Assembly: GCA_902518705.1 (NCBI GenBank)
Contig: CABYHW010000003.1
Location: 1-64,000, forward strand
Source of the DNA: an uncultured Alphaproteobacteria bacterium
GTDB taxonomy: Bacteria; Pseudomonadota; Alphaproteobacteria; HIMB59; GCA-002718135
Length of the DNA: 64,000 nucleotides
Direction: 5' to 3'
How positions within the stretch are numbered: position 1 is the stretch's first letter; each line of letters starts with the position of its first letter. Shown in pieces: positions 1 to 9,207 of the stretch. Below the pieces are notes generated by a model. It was given only the letters and a program-made list of their open reading frames with translations. It did no database searches and was not told the origin of the DNA. A program made the translations under genes and the position numbers.

Positions 1-473
1 GGGTTTGCATGCCTAAAAGATATCTTTGCATAATGTGGTTTAATTAACTTCTCTTTATTTATAATTTCTTTTAATTTTAATAGAGGGCTTTGCCATCTAA
101 AATTCTCATGAACCATAAGTGGAGTCTTGTTTTTTTTATATAAAGAAACAATTTTTTTTGCATTAGATAAATTTTCAGCAAATGGTTTTTGTATAGAAGT
201 TGGAATTTTATACTTTGATAAAATTTTACCAATATTCAAGTGTGTCTCCATAGTTGTTACAACATCAACAAAGTCAATTTTATGTTTTTTTAACATTAAT
301 TCTATGGATGAATAAGAATGCAAAATATTAAATTTAGATTTAAATTTATTAGCTTTTTTTATATCTAAATCACAAACACATATTATTTCTATATTTCTTA
401 ATTCTTTCCAAGCTAAAATATGATTTTCTGCAAAGAAACCACAACCGATTAATGCTCCTTTTAATTTTTTCAT
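1..473 (-). CDS. Gfo/Idh/MocA family oxidoreductase, C-terminus cut by window edge
   Basis: Reading the minus strand from the ATG at 473 gives an open frame of 157 codons to the window edge. It starts with a Rossmann fold: GxGxxA dinucleotide motif at residues 10-15 and an acidic residue (D35) at the end of the second strand, which favours NAD over NADP. A QKP tripeptide at 95-97 sits where this family has E-K-P, with the conserved lysine kept. Members oxidise or reduce sugars, inositols or related polyols. The substrate-binding C-terminal domain is outside the window, so the substrate is unknown. The start overlaps the stop of the lactonase-like gene in an ATGA, so the two are probably co-transcribed and may share a sugar pathway. 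Confidence 0.85.
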   Translation of the reverse strand, partial: MKKLKGALIGCGFFAENHILAWKELRNIEIICVCDLDIKKANKFKSKFNILHSYSSIELMLKKHKIDFVDVVTTMETHLNIGKILSKYKIPTSIQKPFAENLSNAKKIVSLYKKNKTPLMVHENFRWQSPLLKLKEIINKEKLIKPHYAKISFRHAN

Positions 474-2311
474 TTATCTTCTATAAATTTAATTTCTAAT
501 GGCTCAAACGCATATGGATTTGTATCTGTTTTAAAATTAAAAAAAGAAAAATCATTCTTAAAAATATCGATAAAATTTTTTAAATTAAGCCTATATTGAT
601 AAATAAAATTTAACTCAGGAATATAAATTTCCTTTTTTTGATTTGAAGAATTTACAAATAAATAATACTTTTTATCTTTTAATACAATTTTTAATCCATA
701 TACTTCATTAATTGGATTAAATTTATAAATTTCTGAATTTGATAATGAAATAAGAAAATTATTTAAATGATATAATGGTCTTTTGGTATTATCTTTATTT
801 AATATTCCATGATGTCCATAAATAGAATTAAAAGTAAAAAATTTTGACTCTTTATTTATTGATTGAATAAAAACTGCCAATGTCCAAGTTAGTGAAAATA
901 ATTGATCATGTCTTGGGTCACTATCAGCCATCTCTAATCTTATTTGCTTTTTATTATTTACAAGACTTTCGCCATACGGATTAAAATGCATACCGATAGA
1001 AATTGGGCCAATATGAACATCGGAATTATTAGAAAAATTTTTTAATGTTTTAAGGATATAAGGTATAGTTTCAGGTGTATTTAAAACACCAAAATCACTA
1101 GAATCATGAACAATTGGAGTGAAGGAAAAACTAACCAAATCATAAAACATTTTTGGTCTTTTTCTATTTAATTCTGTAAAATTAGTGACCATTCCAGAAA
1201 CAATTTCACTGTTAGAAAATATCTTTTTCGCAATTTTATAATATTCATTTAATTCCGGAACTTTAGGCCATTGACCAGCTGGTTGATAACTATTCAAATA
1301 TATTTTTGGACAAATTAATATTTTATCTAAATTAAAAGTATTTTCAGTTACAAAATTGTAAATTTTTTTTAATTCATCATCAGGATTATTAGTATGATCA
1401 ACTAAAGCTACAAGAAATACTTTGTTCTGAGATCTTGAAGTTATATTTGTAAAATCTTCAGTAAAATCAACAAGATAGTAATAATAATCAAAGTTATTTA
1501 TTAAATTATCATCAGGAATAATTAAAGAATCAATTTTTATACCAATTTTAGGAAATTTATAAGAAGTATTATGATCAATTTTTACAATATTGTTAGACGG
1601 AAAAGATCTTTGTTTTTTATTTACTACGTCTATTTTAACAGTTTGAGAGAATTTAGTTCCTCCTTTTTCTACATATGGGAAAGGATCTAATAAAGAACCA
1701 CTATATATTTTGAAAGAGGCATCACCCCAGTTTCTTTGATCCTCCATTTCAAATAAAATACCGTCAAAATTAATATTAACCAACAAACTATCGTCTAAAG
1801 TATAAGCAAGGTTTTTAAATTTAAAAAATGGTTGGTCGGGTTTTATATTTACTGGAAATTTTTTTTCCTCTTTTAAACCGGTCTCCTTTGTTACAATGAT
1901 GTTTGAGCCAACATGATTTTGTAATGGAATTAATAAATTAAAACCTATTCTATTAGTCCAAAAATCAGTTAAAAATTCTCCTTCAGAAGATAAAGTTATA
2001 GAATTTTCAGAAAATAATATAGTGTTTCTAGTTTTAAGAATTTCATCTATACCATATTCTAAGTCGAATATATATTCTAAGGATGTATCAAAGTTTTCTT
2101 CATAATTTAAAATTTTAGGGTCATAGTTATTCCAATTTTTGTCTCTTACCAAAAATGATATCATCTTTAAAATTTGAAAGTTTTGAAAAGTAATATTTCG
2201 AAAAAAAAGATTATCTTTTAGTAAGGTAAAATTATTATTTGAATTTTTGATAAATTTTTCTTCCAACAATTTAGAGTTATACATATAATTTTGATACTGA
2301 TTTATAATCAT
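470..2311 (-). CDS. D-apionate lactonase-like protein (TIM-barrel, glycosidase-like)
   Basis: The 613-residue protein carries the strip EMEDQRNWGDASFK at residues 188-201 and WTNRIGF at 118-124, which I recognise from the D-apionate lactonase (ApnL) family: an N-terminal beta domain followed by a TIM-barrel-like part. ApnL proteins are also about 600 residues. No signal peptide is visible, so a cytoplasmic role is expected. In the family, ApnL opens apionolactone during breakdown of the branched sugar D-apiose. Whether this member does so is inference; a related sugar-acid lactone or a glycoside is possible. It overlaps the upstream TTC38-like gene by 35 nt if the first ATG is used; Met10 (position 2284) would reduce that to 8 nt. 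An oxidoreductase gene follows with an ATGA overlap. Confidence 0.6.
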   Translation of the reverse strand: MIINQYQNYMYNSKLLEEKFIKNSNNNFTLLKDNLFFRNITFQNFQILKMISFLVRDKNWNNYDPKILNYEENFDTSLEYIFDLEYGIDEILKTRNTILFSENSITLSSEGEFLTDFWTNRIGFNLLIPLQNHVGSNIIVTKETGLKEEKKFPVNIKPDQPFFKFKNLAYTLDDSLLVNINFDGILFEMEDQRNWGDASFKIYSGSLLDPFPYVEKGGTKFSQTVKIDVVNKKQRSFPSNNIVKIDHNTSYKFPKIGIKIDSLIIPDDNLINNFDYYYYLVDFTEDFTNITSRSQNKVFLVALVDHTNNPDDELKKIYNFVTENTFNLDKILICPKIYLNSYQPAGQWPKVPELNEYYKIAKKIFSNSEIVSGMVTNFTELNRKRPKMFYDLVSFSFTPIVHDSSDFGVLNTPETIPYILKTLKNFSNNSDVHIGPISIGMHFNPYGESLVNNKKQIRLEMADSDPRHDQLFSLTWTLAVFIQSINKESKFFTFNSIYGHHGILNKDNTKRPLYHLNNFLISLSNSEIYKFNPINEVYGLKIVLKDKKYYLFVNSSNQKKEIYIPELNFIYQYRLNLKNFIDIFKNDFSFFNFKTDTNPYAFEPLEIKFIEDK

Positions 2312-3524
2312 TATATTCTGATATTAAATCTGATTTATTTTTTTCATATTTTGTATTTTGGATTAAACTTAAAAAAATAAGTTCTCGTTGAGCAAAACTA
2401 CCTCCAAGGTATTTAAATTGTGATTTAATTATATTTTCATTTAATAATTCATTTGTTTTCATACTGTGAATAATTGGCTTTAAGTAATTAATATAATTTT
2501 CTTTAAAAGAATTTTCTAAATAATTTTCTTCCATTCTTTCTTCAAGTTGCTGAAAATAATCTTGGTCATTATAGTATAAGTAATAAAAAATAAGATGATA
2601 ATCAATGAATGGAAGTATGTGTTGATTTTTAAAATATTCAGCATAATCTTTTAACTTATCCATTTTTTCTTTAACATCCACTCCTTTGTAATGAAGTCTT
2701 AATAAAAAAGAACAGGCATTACAAAAATCTAAATAAAAAATTTCTGAAGAAGAGAAATAATTATCAAATAGTTTTAAACTTTTCTCATATTCTTGATTAT
2801 AGAATAATATTAATGATTGGTGCCACCATATATGTCTTTTTATTGGTCCATAAATTGACCAATTAATTTTATTAAAATTATCATTGTTTTTAATTGAGTC
2901 GTTATTCTCATTATCGTGTACATGCAAAAGTGCATGCCAACTCCACAAATCATTAGATGATTGTTTTAGTGAATTTAAGGCTAAAAGCTTAGCTTTATCA
3001 ATTATATTATTTTCTTCAAAAGCATAGCTAGTCATTCCTAATAGTAAATTATAATGCTGATCATTTTCAGACCACTTACTTAGTATTTCTTCATGTTTAT
3101 TTAAAAATTTACTATTAATACCCAAGAAAATATTATTAAAATGAAATAATCTGATTGCAAAAATATCTTTGGGATTATCTTTGATAATTAATTCCAATTT
3201 ATTTAATAAATTTTTTAAATCATTTTTAATCCAGAGATTTACTATCTCTAAATAATGATGAAAATAATCATTTACTTCTTCAATAGAAATTGATTTTAAT
3301 GTTTCTCTAGCTAATGAAATTTTTTTTACATCTCTAGAAAAAAGCAATAAAACTATTTTTAATAATTTTGGAGCATTAAATTCTGGTTTTTTTTTTATTA
3401 ATTTGTTAGTTTTATAAAAAGCATCTTTCTTAAAATAAATATATGAATCGATACATTCTTTGAAACTATTTATTTCATCATCTTTATTACTATCTATCCA
3501 TTTATAAAAATAATTATTTTGCAT
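2277..3524 (-). CDS. TTC38-like tetratricopeptide repeat protein
   Basis: 415 residues, all alpha-helical in appearance. Recognisable family signatures are a GMTSYAFEE-type helix, a WxWHALLHVHDNEN segment, HIWWHQSLILFYNQEYEKSL and LLRLHYKGVDV, which follow the order seen in bacterial TTC38-type tetratricopeptide proteins. No signal peptide or membrane segment is seen. The biochemical function of the family is not established; the repeats suggest protein binding. It is the first gene of a three-gene minus-strand unit with the lactonase-like protein and the Gfo/Idh oxidoreductase, so it may serve a sugar pathway, but that rests only on position. Confidence 0.65.
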   Translation of the reverse strand: MQNNYFYKWIDSNKDDEINSFKECIDSYIYFKKDAFYKTNKLIKKKPEFNAPKLLKIVLLLFSRDVKKISLARETLKSISIEEVNDYFHHYLEIVNLWIKNDLKNLLNKLELIIKDNPKDIFAIRLFHFNNIFLGINSKFLNKHEEILSKWSENDQHYNLLLGMTSYAFEENNIIDKAKLLALNSLKQSSNDLWSWHALLHVHDNENNDSIKNNDNFNKINWSIYGPIKRHIWWHQSLILFYNQEYEKSLKLFDNYFSSSEIFYLDFCNACSFLLRLHYKGVDVKEKMDKLKDYAEYFKNQHILPFIDYHLIFYYLYYNDQDYFQQLEERMEENYLENSFKENYINYLKPIIHSMKTNELLNENIIKSQFKYLGGSFAQRELIFLSLIQNTKYEKNKSDLISEYNDYKSVSKLYV

Positions 3525-3566
3525 TTACTAATAATACACATAATCTAACGATGTTAAATATTAATA

Positions 3567-4457
3567 TTATGAATTAATATTTAATCTCTTTCTTATAATT
3601 TCTTTATTTAATTGAAGTTCTCTGTAAGAAATTAGAAGCACACCACAAAAAATTACACAGGCACCTAACCAGGTATAAAAATCAGGTTTATCACTAAAGA
3701 CAAAATATCCAATTATTGATGAAACTACTAATCCTAAAAATGAATAAGGTTGAGTCATAGTTACATCAACTAATTTATATGCATGATTTAATGCAATATG
3801 TAATATAGTTCCTGACATTGCAGCACATAATATAAAAATAATTGTTTTTAAGCTTGGCTGATCCCAAAAATATATTACTAATGGAAATGAAAAAAGACTC
3901 ATATAAACATACTGGTGTGATAATATTGTTATAGCGCTATCATCCTTAGATACTTTTTTAGTTAAAATTATAACTACTGACCAAATTAGTGATGAAATAA
4001 GCGCCATATATATTCCAATAGAAATATCTATAATACCGGGTCGCAATATTATTAACATTCCTAGAAAACCCATCACTAATGCAATTGACCTATATAAATA
4101 GATTTTTTCTTTTAAAAATATCACAGCTAAGATTGTAACAATGATAGGAACTATAAAATGAATGGCTGTCATTTTCTCTAATGGAAGCATAGCTAAAGCT
4201 GCAAAACCAAGAAGCATTGCAGGTAAGTTTAGTGCTGACCGTAAAATATGAATTTTTAAATTTTTTGTACTAAATACTTCAAATTTTGTTTTTAGAATGT
4301 AAGGGGTGATGATTAAAAATCCAAAGAAAAAACGTAAAAAACCAGTTGTAAATACATTTAATTCTTCTTGAGCTAATTTTATAAATGTACCCATAAGAGT
4401 ACCAAAAATAATTGATATAATAATTAAAAAAATTGCAAATTGATTATTGTTTAACAA
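3567..4457 (-). CDS. EamA/DMT-family permease
   Basis: 296 residues in the usual two-EamA-domain size, with about ten hydrophobic helices. The first repeat ends in the family signature MGFLGMLIILRPG and the second in WLGACVIFCGVLLI. These inner-membrane permeases export or import small metabolites such as amino acids; the substrate cannot be read from sequence. It ends about 40 nt upstream of the TTC38-like gene start and faces the same way. It is one of seven paralogues in this window. Confidence 0.85.
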   Translation of the reverse strand: MLNNNQFAIFLIIISIIFGTLMGTFIKLAQEELNVFTTGFLRFFFGFLIITPYILKTKFEVFSTKNLKIHILRSALNLPAMLLGFAALAMLPLEKMTAIHFIVPIIVTILAVIFLKEKIYLYRSIALVMGFLGMLIILRPGIIDISIGIYMALISSLIWSVVIILTKKVSKDDSAITILSHQYVYMSLFSFPLVIYFWDQPSLKTIIFILCAAMSGTILHIALNHAYKLVDVTMTQPYSFLGLVVSSIIGYFVFSDKPDFYTWLGACVIFCGVLLISYRELQLNKEIIRKRLNINS

Positions 4458-4554
4458 ATAATATTCCTAGCTAAAAAGAATTAGGATAAACATAACACAA
4501 TTTTTCCTTATTTATATCTCTATTAAAACAAAATTTGATTATATTTTAAAAATC

Positions 4555-4641
4555 GTGGCACTTATCAAAAGAATAGTTCTTTTTTTCATAACATTAATTT
4601 TCATTATAATTCTCCTTGTAGGTGCCACGACTTCATTTTAA
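4555..4641 (+). CDS. possible 28-residue single-membrane-span peptide
   Basis: A GTG-initiated frame of 28 codons ends nine nucleotides before the yjbQ ATG. It encodes a short basic start (VALIKRI) followed by about 16 hydrophobic residues and a GATTSF tail, so it looks like a single membrane helix. No ribosome-binding site is evident before the GTG. The same stretch carries an inverted repeat (arms 4554-4561 and 4622-4629) that could instead be a regulatory structure. I cannot separate the two from one sequence; a chance frame in AT-rich DNA is also possible. Confidence 0.25.
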   Translation: MALIKRIVLFFITLIFIIILLVGATTSF

Positions 4642-4650
4642 GATTATAAA

Positions 4651-5070
4651 ATGTTAAATTTACAAGATGAATTGATAATTTCTAATAATGGACAGGGAAT
4701 GTATGAAATTACAAATAATGTTCATGATTGGATTGTAAAAAATAATATAATTAAAGGTCAGGTAAATTTATTTATACAACACACTTCTGCTTCATTAACG
4801 ATAATGGAAAACGCTAGCTCTGATGTATTAGATGATATTAATTCTTTTTTTCAAAGAATAGTTCCTGAAGATGCTTCATTATATAAACACGGTTATGAAG
4901 GAGATGATGATATGCCTGCTCACATAAAATCTATGCTTACTCAAACCTCATTAACAATTCCTATAAACAATAAAGAAATGAAATTAGGGATGTGGCAGGG
5001 AATATATCTAATTGAACACAGGTACAGTAAATACAAAAGAAAAATAATTCTTAGTTATATAGGTGAGTAA
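4651..5070 (+). CDS. yjbQ: YjbQ/UPF0047 family protein (secondary thiamine-phosphate synthase)
   Basis: 139 residues, full length for UPF0047. The family hallmark HTSASLTIMENAS occurs near residue 45 and the second signature GMWQGIYLIEHR near residue 111. The histidines and glutamates of these motifs form a conserved pocket. The E. coli homologue YjbQ has weak thiamine-phosphate synthase activity, but its physiological role is unsettled. It is soluble and cytoplasmic, stands alone on the plus strand, and ends one nucleotide before the stop codon of the convergent MFS gene. Confidence 0.85.
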   Translation: MLNLQDELIISNNGQGMYEITNNVHDWIVKNNIIKGQVNLFIQHTSASLTIMENASSDVLDDINSFFQRIVPEDASLYKHGYEGDDDMPAHIKSMLTQTSLTIPINNKEMKLGMWQGIYLIEHRYSKYKRKIILSYIGE

Positions 5071-5071
5071 A

Positions 5072-6259
5072 TTATATTCTTACTTTTTTTAAATTACTTT
5101 CATCTAAAATAATCTTTGATAAATTATTAGGTAAAAAAAATGAAGCGATTAAAGATAGTAGAGCAAACAATGATCCAATTAAAAAAACTATTGAATGAGA
5201 ATTAATCCAAACAAATCCTAAAAGTACTGGAATAAATACTGCAGCTATATGATTGATAGTAAATGAAACACCTGCAGTGCTTGCAATATCTTTTGGATCA
5301 GCAATTTTTTGAAAATATGTATTAATTGCAATAGCTAATGCAAAAAACATATGATCAATAATATATAAACCTGCAGCAATATAAGCATTAGTCACGAATG
5401 CATAAGATGTAAAAACTATAACGAGTCCAATATATTCAAATATAAGACATTTTTTCTCACCAAATATATTTATTAACTTTCCAATACGTTCTGCAAAAAA
5501 CCAATTAAAAATATAATTAACCAAAAATAGTAAAGTAACTTGTGATGCTGAATATCCAAATTTCTCTACCATTAAAAAAGCTGCAAAAACTACAAAAATT
5601 TGTCTTCTAGCACCTGATAAAAAAATTAAGATATAATAAAGAGAATATTCTTTTTTTAGAATTATATTTTTATGTTGTTTATTTTTGATTTCAAAAAAAG
5701 GAAAGGATATTAAAAGGTGTATGGAAATAAGAATGCAAATTAATCCTGCAATTAAAAATATAAACTTATAATCTAAATTAAAGATTTCTAATAAACTCCA
5801 AATTATACAATACAAAAATAAAGACGTAATTGAGCTAATAGCTATTAATTTTCCTAGAACTGGTGGAGCTTCTTCTTTTGAAAGCCATTGTAAACTCAAA
5901 GAATTTTTGGCTGTTTCACAATAATGAAAGCCAGTACTCATAATAATTGTTGTAAAATACAAACCATAAACAGTTGGTAAGAAACCTGTAATTGCAACAC
6001 CAAAACCAGTTAAGGCTAAAGAAAAAATAGCAAAATATTGTTCTTTAAAATAGAACAATAAAAAAATAATAGTAAATGCTAGGAAGCCAGGTATCTCTCT
6101 GATACTTTGAAGTATTCCAATTTCAACTCCAGTAAAACTTGCTCTTTCAACTGAGAAATTATTTAACAAAACCATCCAAGTACTAAAAGCGATAGGCATG
6201 GCTATTGATGATAAAATTAGTAAAGTTATTGGATTTTTATTATTTATTAAATTTTTCAT
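5072..6259 (-). CDS. MFS transporter
   Basis: 395 residues with about twelve hydrophobic segments and a central cytoplasmic loop rich in lysine near residue 195, as in the major facilitator superfamily. The N-terminal half has a GIxxSIREIPGF stretch typical of a bacterial MFS subgroup of unknown substrate. The last residues form a short soluble basic tail. It is convergent with yjbQ, with one intervening base, and about 50 nt downstream of the next EamA gene on the same strand. Function beyond membrane transport cannot be assigned. Confidence 0.75.
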   Translation of the reverse strand: MKNLINNKNPITLLILSSIAMPIAFSTWMVLLNNFSVERASFTGVEIGILQSIREIPGFLAFTIIFLLFYFKEQYFAIFSLALTGFGVAITGFLPTVYGLYFTTIIMSTGFHYCETAKNSLSLQWLSKEEAPPVLGKLIAISSITSLFLYCIIWSLLEIFNLDYKFIFLIAGLICILISIHLLISFPFFEIKNKQHKNIILKKEYSLYYILIFLSGARRQIFVVFAAFLMVEKFGYSASQVTLLFLVNYIFNWFFAERIGKLINIFGEKKCLIFEYIGLVIVFTSYAFVTNAYIAAGLYIIDHMFFALAIAINTYFQKIADPKDIASTAGVSFTINHIAAVFIPVLLGFVWINSHSIVFLIGSLFALLSLIASFFLPNNLSKIILDESNLKKVRI

Positions 6260-6312
6260 AATAATTTTATGTAATTAAAATATTATCACAAAGTTGATTT
6301 ATAATTATTAAT

Positions 6313-7224
6313 TTAGTGACCTCTATTAAATTGGTCACGAAATCTTGAATCTTCTTTAATATATGGTCTAACCCCTATTTTTGTTTCTCTAATTATTATA
6401 TAAATTCCACTTCCAACAATAATTAATGATCCTATAATTTCATAAATATCTGGAATATCAGCAAAAAATAAATAACCTAAAATTGCTCCAGAAATTAATT
6501 GTGTATATTGAATAGGAGCAAAAACACTAGACTCTAAAAATTTTGAGGCGATTGTTAAACAATTACCCCCTATTCCACAAATAATACCACAAAAAACAAG
6601 TATCATTAGATCATTAAAAGATAATGCGATGTGGCTATTAAAACTAAGTAATCCATTGAAAATAGTTGCAGATAAAAAAGCATAAAAAGTAAATGCTATT
6701 GATGATTGATTATTTGAATACTTTCTTACTAAAGTAATATTTATCGCCATTAGTAATGCGGAAAAAAATAAACCAAATAGACTTAATGAAAAATGAATAG
6801 TGCCAGGTCTACTAACTATTAATACACCAATAAATCCAACTGTTACCGCTGACCATCTTCTAATACCAACTTTTTCATCTAAAAAAAAATGGGATAACAT
6901 TGTTATCATTAATGGAGCACTAAATAATATTGGATAAATTTCACTAAATGCATGTTCTCTAAATGAATAAACTACTAAAGCCCCTGAAATTAATCCAAAT
7001 AATCCTCTAAGAAGCTGTATATGAATAATATCATTTTTTAGTGAGCTCCATTTGTTTAAAAAATAAAGAGTTAATAATGTTGGTATAAAACTAAAAAGAC
7101 AAATATAAAAATTTATTTGAAAAACATAATATTCATTAACTAGGTATTTTTTAATTATTGTATCTAAAATAACAAATATCGTGTAACCAATAAATCCGAT
7201 ACTAATTCCAGATAAAACATTCAT
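6313..7224 (-). CDS. EamA/DMT-family permease
   Basis: 303 residues, about ten membrane helices and two EamA repeats. The diagnostic WSAVTVGFIGVLIVSRPG closes the first repeat and IIGSLIIVGSGIYIIIRE the second. A soluble tail of about 20 residues ends in RFRDQFNRGH. This subgroup (RRWSAV...GVLIxxRPG, then GIYIxxRE) is the same as that of the genes at 10533 and 62741, so these three are closer paralogues of one another than of the others here. Substrate unknown. Confidence 0.85.
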   Translation of the reverse strand: MNVLSGISIGFIGYTIFVILDTIIKKYLVNEYYVFQINFYICLFSFIPTLLTLYFLNKWSSLKNDIIHIQLLRGLFGLISGALVVYSFREHAFSEIYPILFSAPLMITMLSHFFLDEKVGIRRWSAVTVGFIGVLIVSRPGTIHFSLSLFGLFFSALLMAINITLVRKYSNNQSSIAFTFYAFLSATIFNGLLSFNSHIALSFNDLMILVFCGIICGIGGNCLTIASKFLESSVFAPIQYTQLISGAILGYLFFADIPDIYEIIGSLIIVGSGIYIIIRETKIGVRPYIKEDSRFRDQFNRGH

Positions 7225-7286
7225 ATGATTTGATTAAATAGAAGTTAATTTTTTGATTTCTTATTTCAGATTCTAATAAATAAATA

Positions 7287-8066
7287 TTAATTTTTTCTTA
7301 TTGTTTCATTATAATGATTATTTAATACTAAAAGATGTTGATAAGCCTCATGATCAAAGTCATCTTCAGCTACTTGATCTGTCTTAAAATTTTTATACTT
7401 ATCATCTCCTCTTACACAAATAGCACTATCATTTTTGCTTTTTAGTTGTTGCATATCAGTAGAAATAAATTGAAAATTTAATCCTATTCTTCTGTCATTA
7501 CTAAAATTAGGTTGAGATGCGTGTAATGTTAGACCATGATGAAAAGAAACTTCACCGGGTTCTAACGGACATGATACTGCTTTATTTATATCAATATCTT
7601 TTACAGTTTGACCTCTAGATAAAACATTATTTTTATCTTCAGTTGAATGATGTTCAAAAAATCCATTTTTATGGGAACCTGGAATCATTTGCATACAACC
7701 ACTTTGGTCATTAGCTTTGGATAAAGCTAACCATGCACTTACTTGTTTTTCATTATTATCAAAACCCCAATAGGTAAGATCTTGATGCCAACTGACGTGT
7801 GTTTTAGTGTTTGGTTCTTTTATTATAAAAGTAGCATTATATAATAATATATTTTTACCAATTATTTCTTCGACAAAATCAAGCAATATTTTATTAGTTG
7901 CTATTTCATACACCCATTTCATTATTGTATAAGTTTTCACAATATAATGAAGTTTACCTAATTTTTTTTCTGAGTCTTCTAATTTATTTCTAAAAAAATT
8001 TGCTTCTTTTGCATTATAAATTTTTAATGGTGAAAAATAGCCATTTCGATCATAAAAATCTTTCAT
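7287..8066 (-). CDS. phytanoyl-CoA dioxygenase (PhyH) family protein
   Basis: About 259 residues from the Met at 8066. The frame is open to 8126, but the extra 20 residues are hydrophobic and unlike the family start, whereas MKDFYDRNGYFSPL matches a PhyH N-terminus. The iron facial triad is visible: HQD in VSWHQDLTYWGF, and the distal histidine in LTLHASQPN, followed by the 2-oxoglutarate-binding arginine in NDRRIGLNFQ. PhyH proteins are cytoplasmic Fe(II)/2-oxoglutarate hydroxylases acting on diverse small molecules. Marine alphaproteobacteria carry many of unknown substrate, and this one cannot be assigned further. EamA permeases lie on its downstream side. Confidence 0.85.
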   Translation of the reverse strand: MKDFYDRNGYFSPLKIYNAKEANFFRNKLEDSEKKLGKLHYIVKTYTIMKWVYEIATNKILLDFVEEIIGKNILLYNATFIIKEPNTKTHVSWHQDLTYWGFDNNEKQVSAWLALSKANDQSGCMQMIPGSHKNGFFEHHSTEDKNNVLSRGQTVKDIDINKAVSCPLEPGEVSFHHGLTLHASQPNFSNDRRIGLNFQFISTDMQQLKSKNDSAICVRGDDKYKNFKTDQVAEDDFDHEAYQHLLVLNNHYNETIRKN

Positions 8067-8175
8067 TCTTAAAATATTATTTAAATTGATTATTAATTCA
8101 ACAAAAATTGACAATAAAAAAACCAATTAAACAAATAATTAATAAATCAAATATTAAAACAAATTCCATATTGGT

Positions 8176-8244
8176 TGTGACACTAATTCTTTATGGATAG
8201 AATACATTTACTCACTAAATATATATTGGTAGATTAGTGCCACA
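8176..8244. repeat. inverted repeat, 12-nt arms
   Basis: TGTGACACTAAT at 8176-8187 and ATTAGTGCCACA at 8233-8244 are complementary at 11 of 12 positions, separated by 45 nt. It lies in the divergent gap between the PhyH gene and the histone-deacetylase-like gene, where a shared operator or a transcript hairpin would be useful. There is no following T run on either side, so it does not look like a terminator. Function unknown. Confidence 0.4.
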
Positions 8245-8298
8245 GAAACTATGTACAAAATAAATTAGGCATAAATTAAGTTAAAAAGAGGCAAATTT

Positions 8299-9207
8299 AT
8301 GAAAAAAATCAGTTGGGTAACACATGAAGATTATGACATTCCTCTACCTGAAAATCATAAATTTACTGCCAGTAAGTTTTCAGATTTATATAATGAATTA
8401 AAAATTTCAGATTCTTATTATCGAGCAAACATTCTAAGTCCTCAAAAAGCAAGTGTTGATGAGGTTTCTATCTGCCATGATTTGGATTATGTATTAAAAA
8501 TTAAAAATGGTACTTTATCCGACAAAGAAATAAGAAGACTGGGTTTTAAATGGTCAGAAACACTTTCTAATCGTTCCTTTTTAGCAGTTAATGGAACTCT
8601 ATTAACATGCAAAGAAGCAATTAAGAATGGTATAGCAAATCATTTAGCTGGTGGTACACACCATAGTCATAGAAATTTTGGTTCAGGATATTGTGTTTTT
8701 AACGATATGGCTTATGCTTCATTACATCTAATAAGAACGCATCAAGTAAAAAAAATATTAATTTTTGACACTGATGTTCATCAAGGAGATGGTACAGCTT
8801 CAATCCTTAAGGATAATGATAAAATTTTTACATGTTCTATTCATTGTAAAAATAATTTTCCCTTTAGAAAATCAATAAGTGACATGGATGTTGAATTAGA
8901 TGATAATTTAAAAGATGATAAATATTTAGAAATATTAAATCAAACACTTACTAGTTGTTTAAAAAATTTTAATCCTGATTTAGTAATTTTTGATACGGGT
9001 GTTGATATTCATGAGAATGATAAATTAGGAAATTTAAAAATAACAACAGAAGGGGTATTAAAAAGAGATATTACAGTGTTAGAATTTTTTAAAAATAAAT
9101 CAATTCCTATTGCTACAGTAATAGGTGGTGGATATTCAAATGATAAGTTAGAGTTAGCTAAAAGACACAGTTTAATTTTTAAAGCTACATCAATGGTTTT
9201 CGATTAA
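8299..9207 (+). CDS. histone deacetylase-fold hydrolase (class II/IV-like)
   Basis: 302 residues covering one complete deacetylase domain. Catalytic features are in order: the paired histidines H121-H122 in GGTHHSH, the zinc ligands D159 and H161 in DTDVHQGDGT, D236 in DTGVDIHEND, and the GGGYS loop near residue 276. Bacterial members remove acetyl groups from polyamines, lysine or other small amides, or act on unknown substrates. No signal peptide is present, so it should be cytoplasmic. The DTGVDIHENDKLGNL segment is typical of the bacterial branch. It is monocistronic and convergent with a small secreted-protein gene, overlapping it by four nucleotides. Confidence 0.85.
   Translation: MKKISWVTHEDYDIPLPENHKFTASKFSDLYNELKISDSYYRANILSPQKASVDEVSICHDLDYVLKIKNGTLSDKEIRRLGFKWSETLSNRSFLAVNGTLLTCKEAIKNGIANHLAGGTHHSHRNFGSGYCVFNDMAYASLHLIRTHQVKKILIFDTDVHQGDGTASILKDNDKIFTCSIHCKNNFPFRKSISDMDVELDDNLKDDKYLEILNQTLTSCLKNFNPDLVIFDTGVDIHENDKLGNLKITTEGVLKRDITVLEFFKNKSIPIATVIGGGYSNDKLELAKRHSLIFKATSMVFD

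Noticed and set aside
127-315. 62-codon plus-strand frame
   Set aside because: It lies opposite the Gfo/Idh gene, whose minus-strand frame has clear family motifs; the plus-strand frame has none.
8192-8236. 14-codon frame inside the 8176-8244 inverted repeat
   Set aside because: Too short and without ribosome-binding site; the repeat itself is the better-supported feature.
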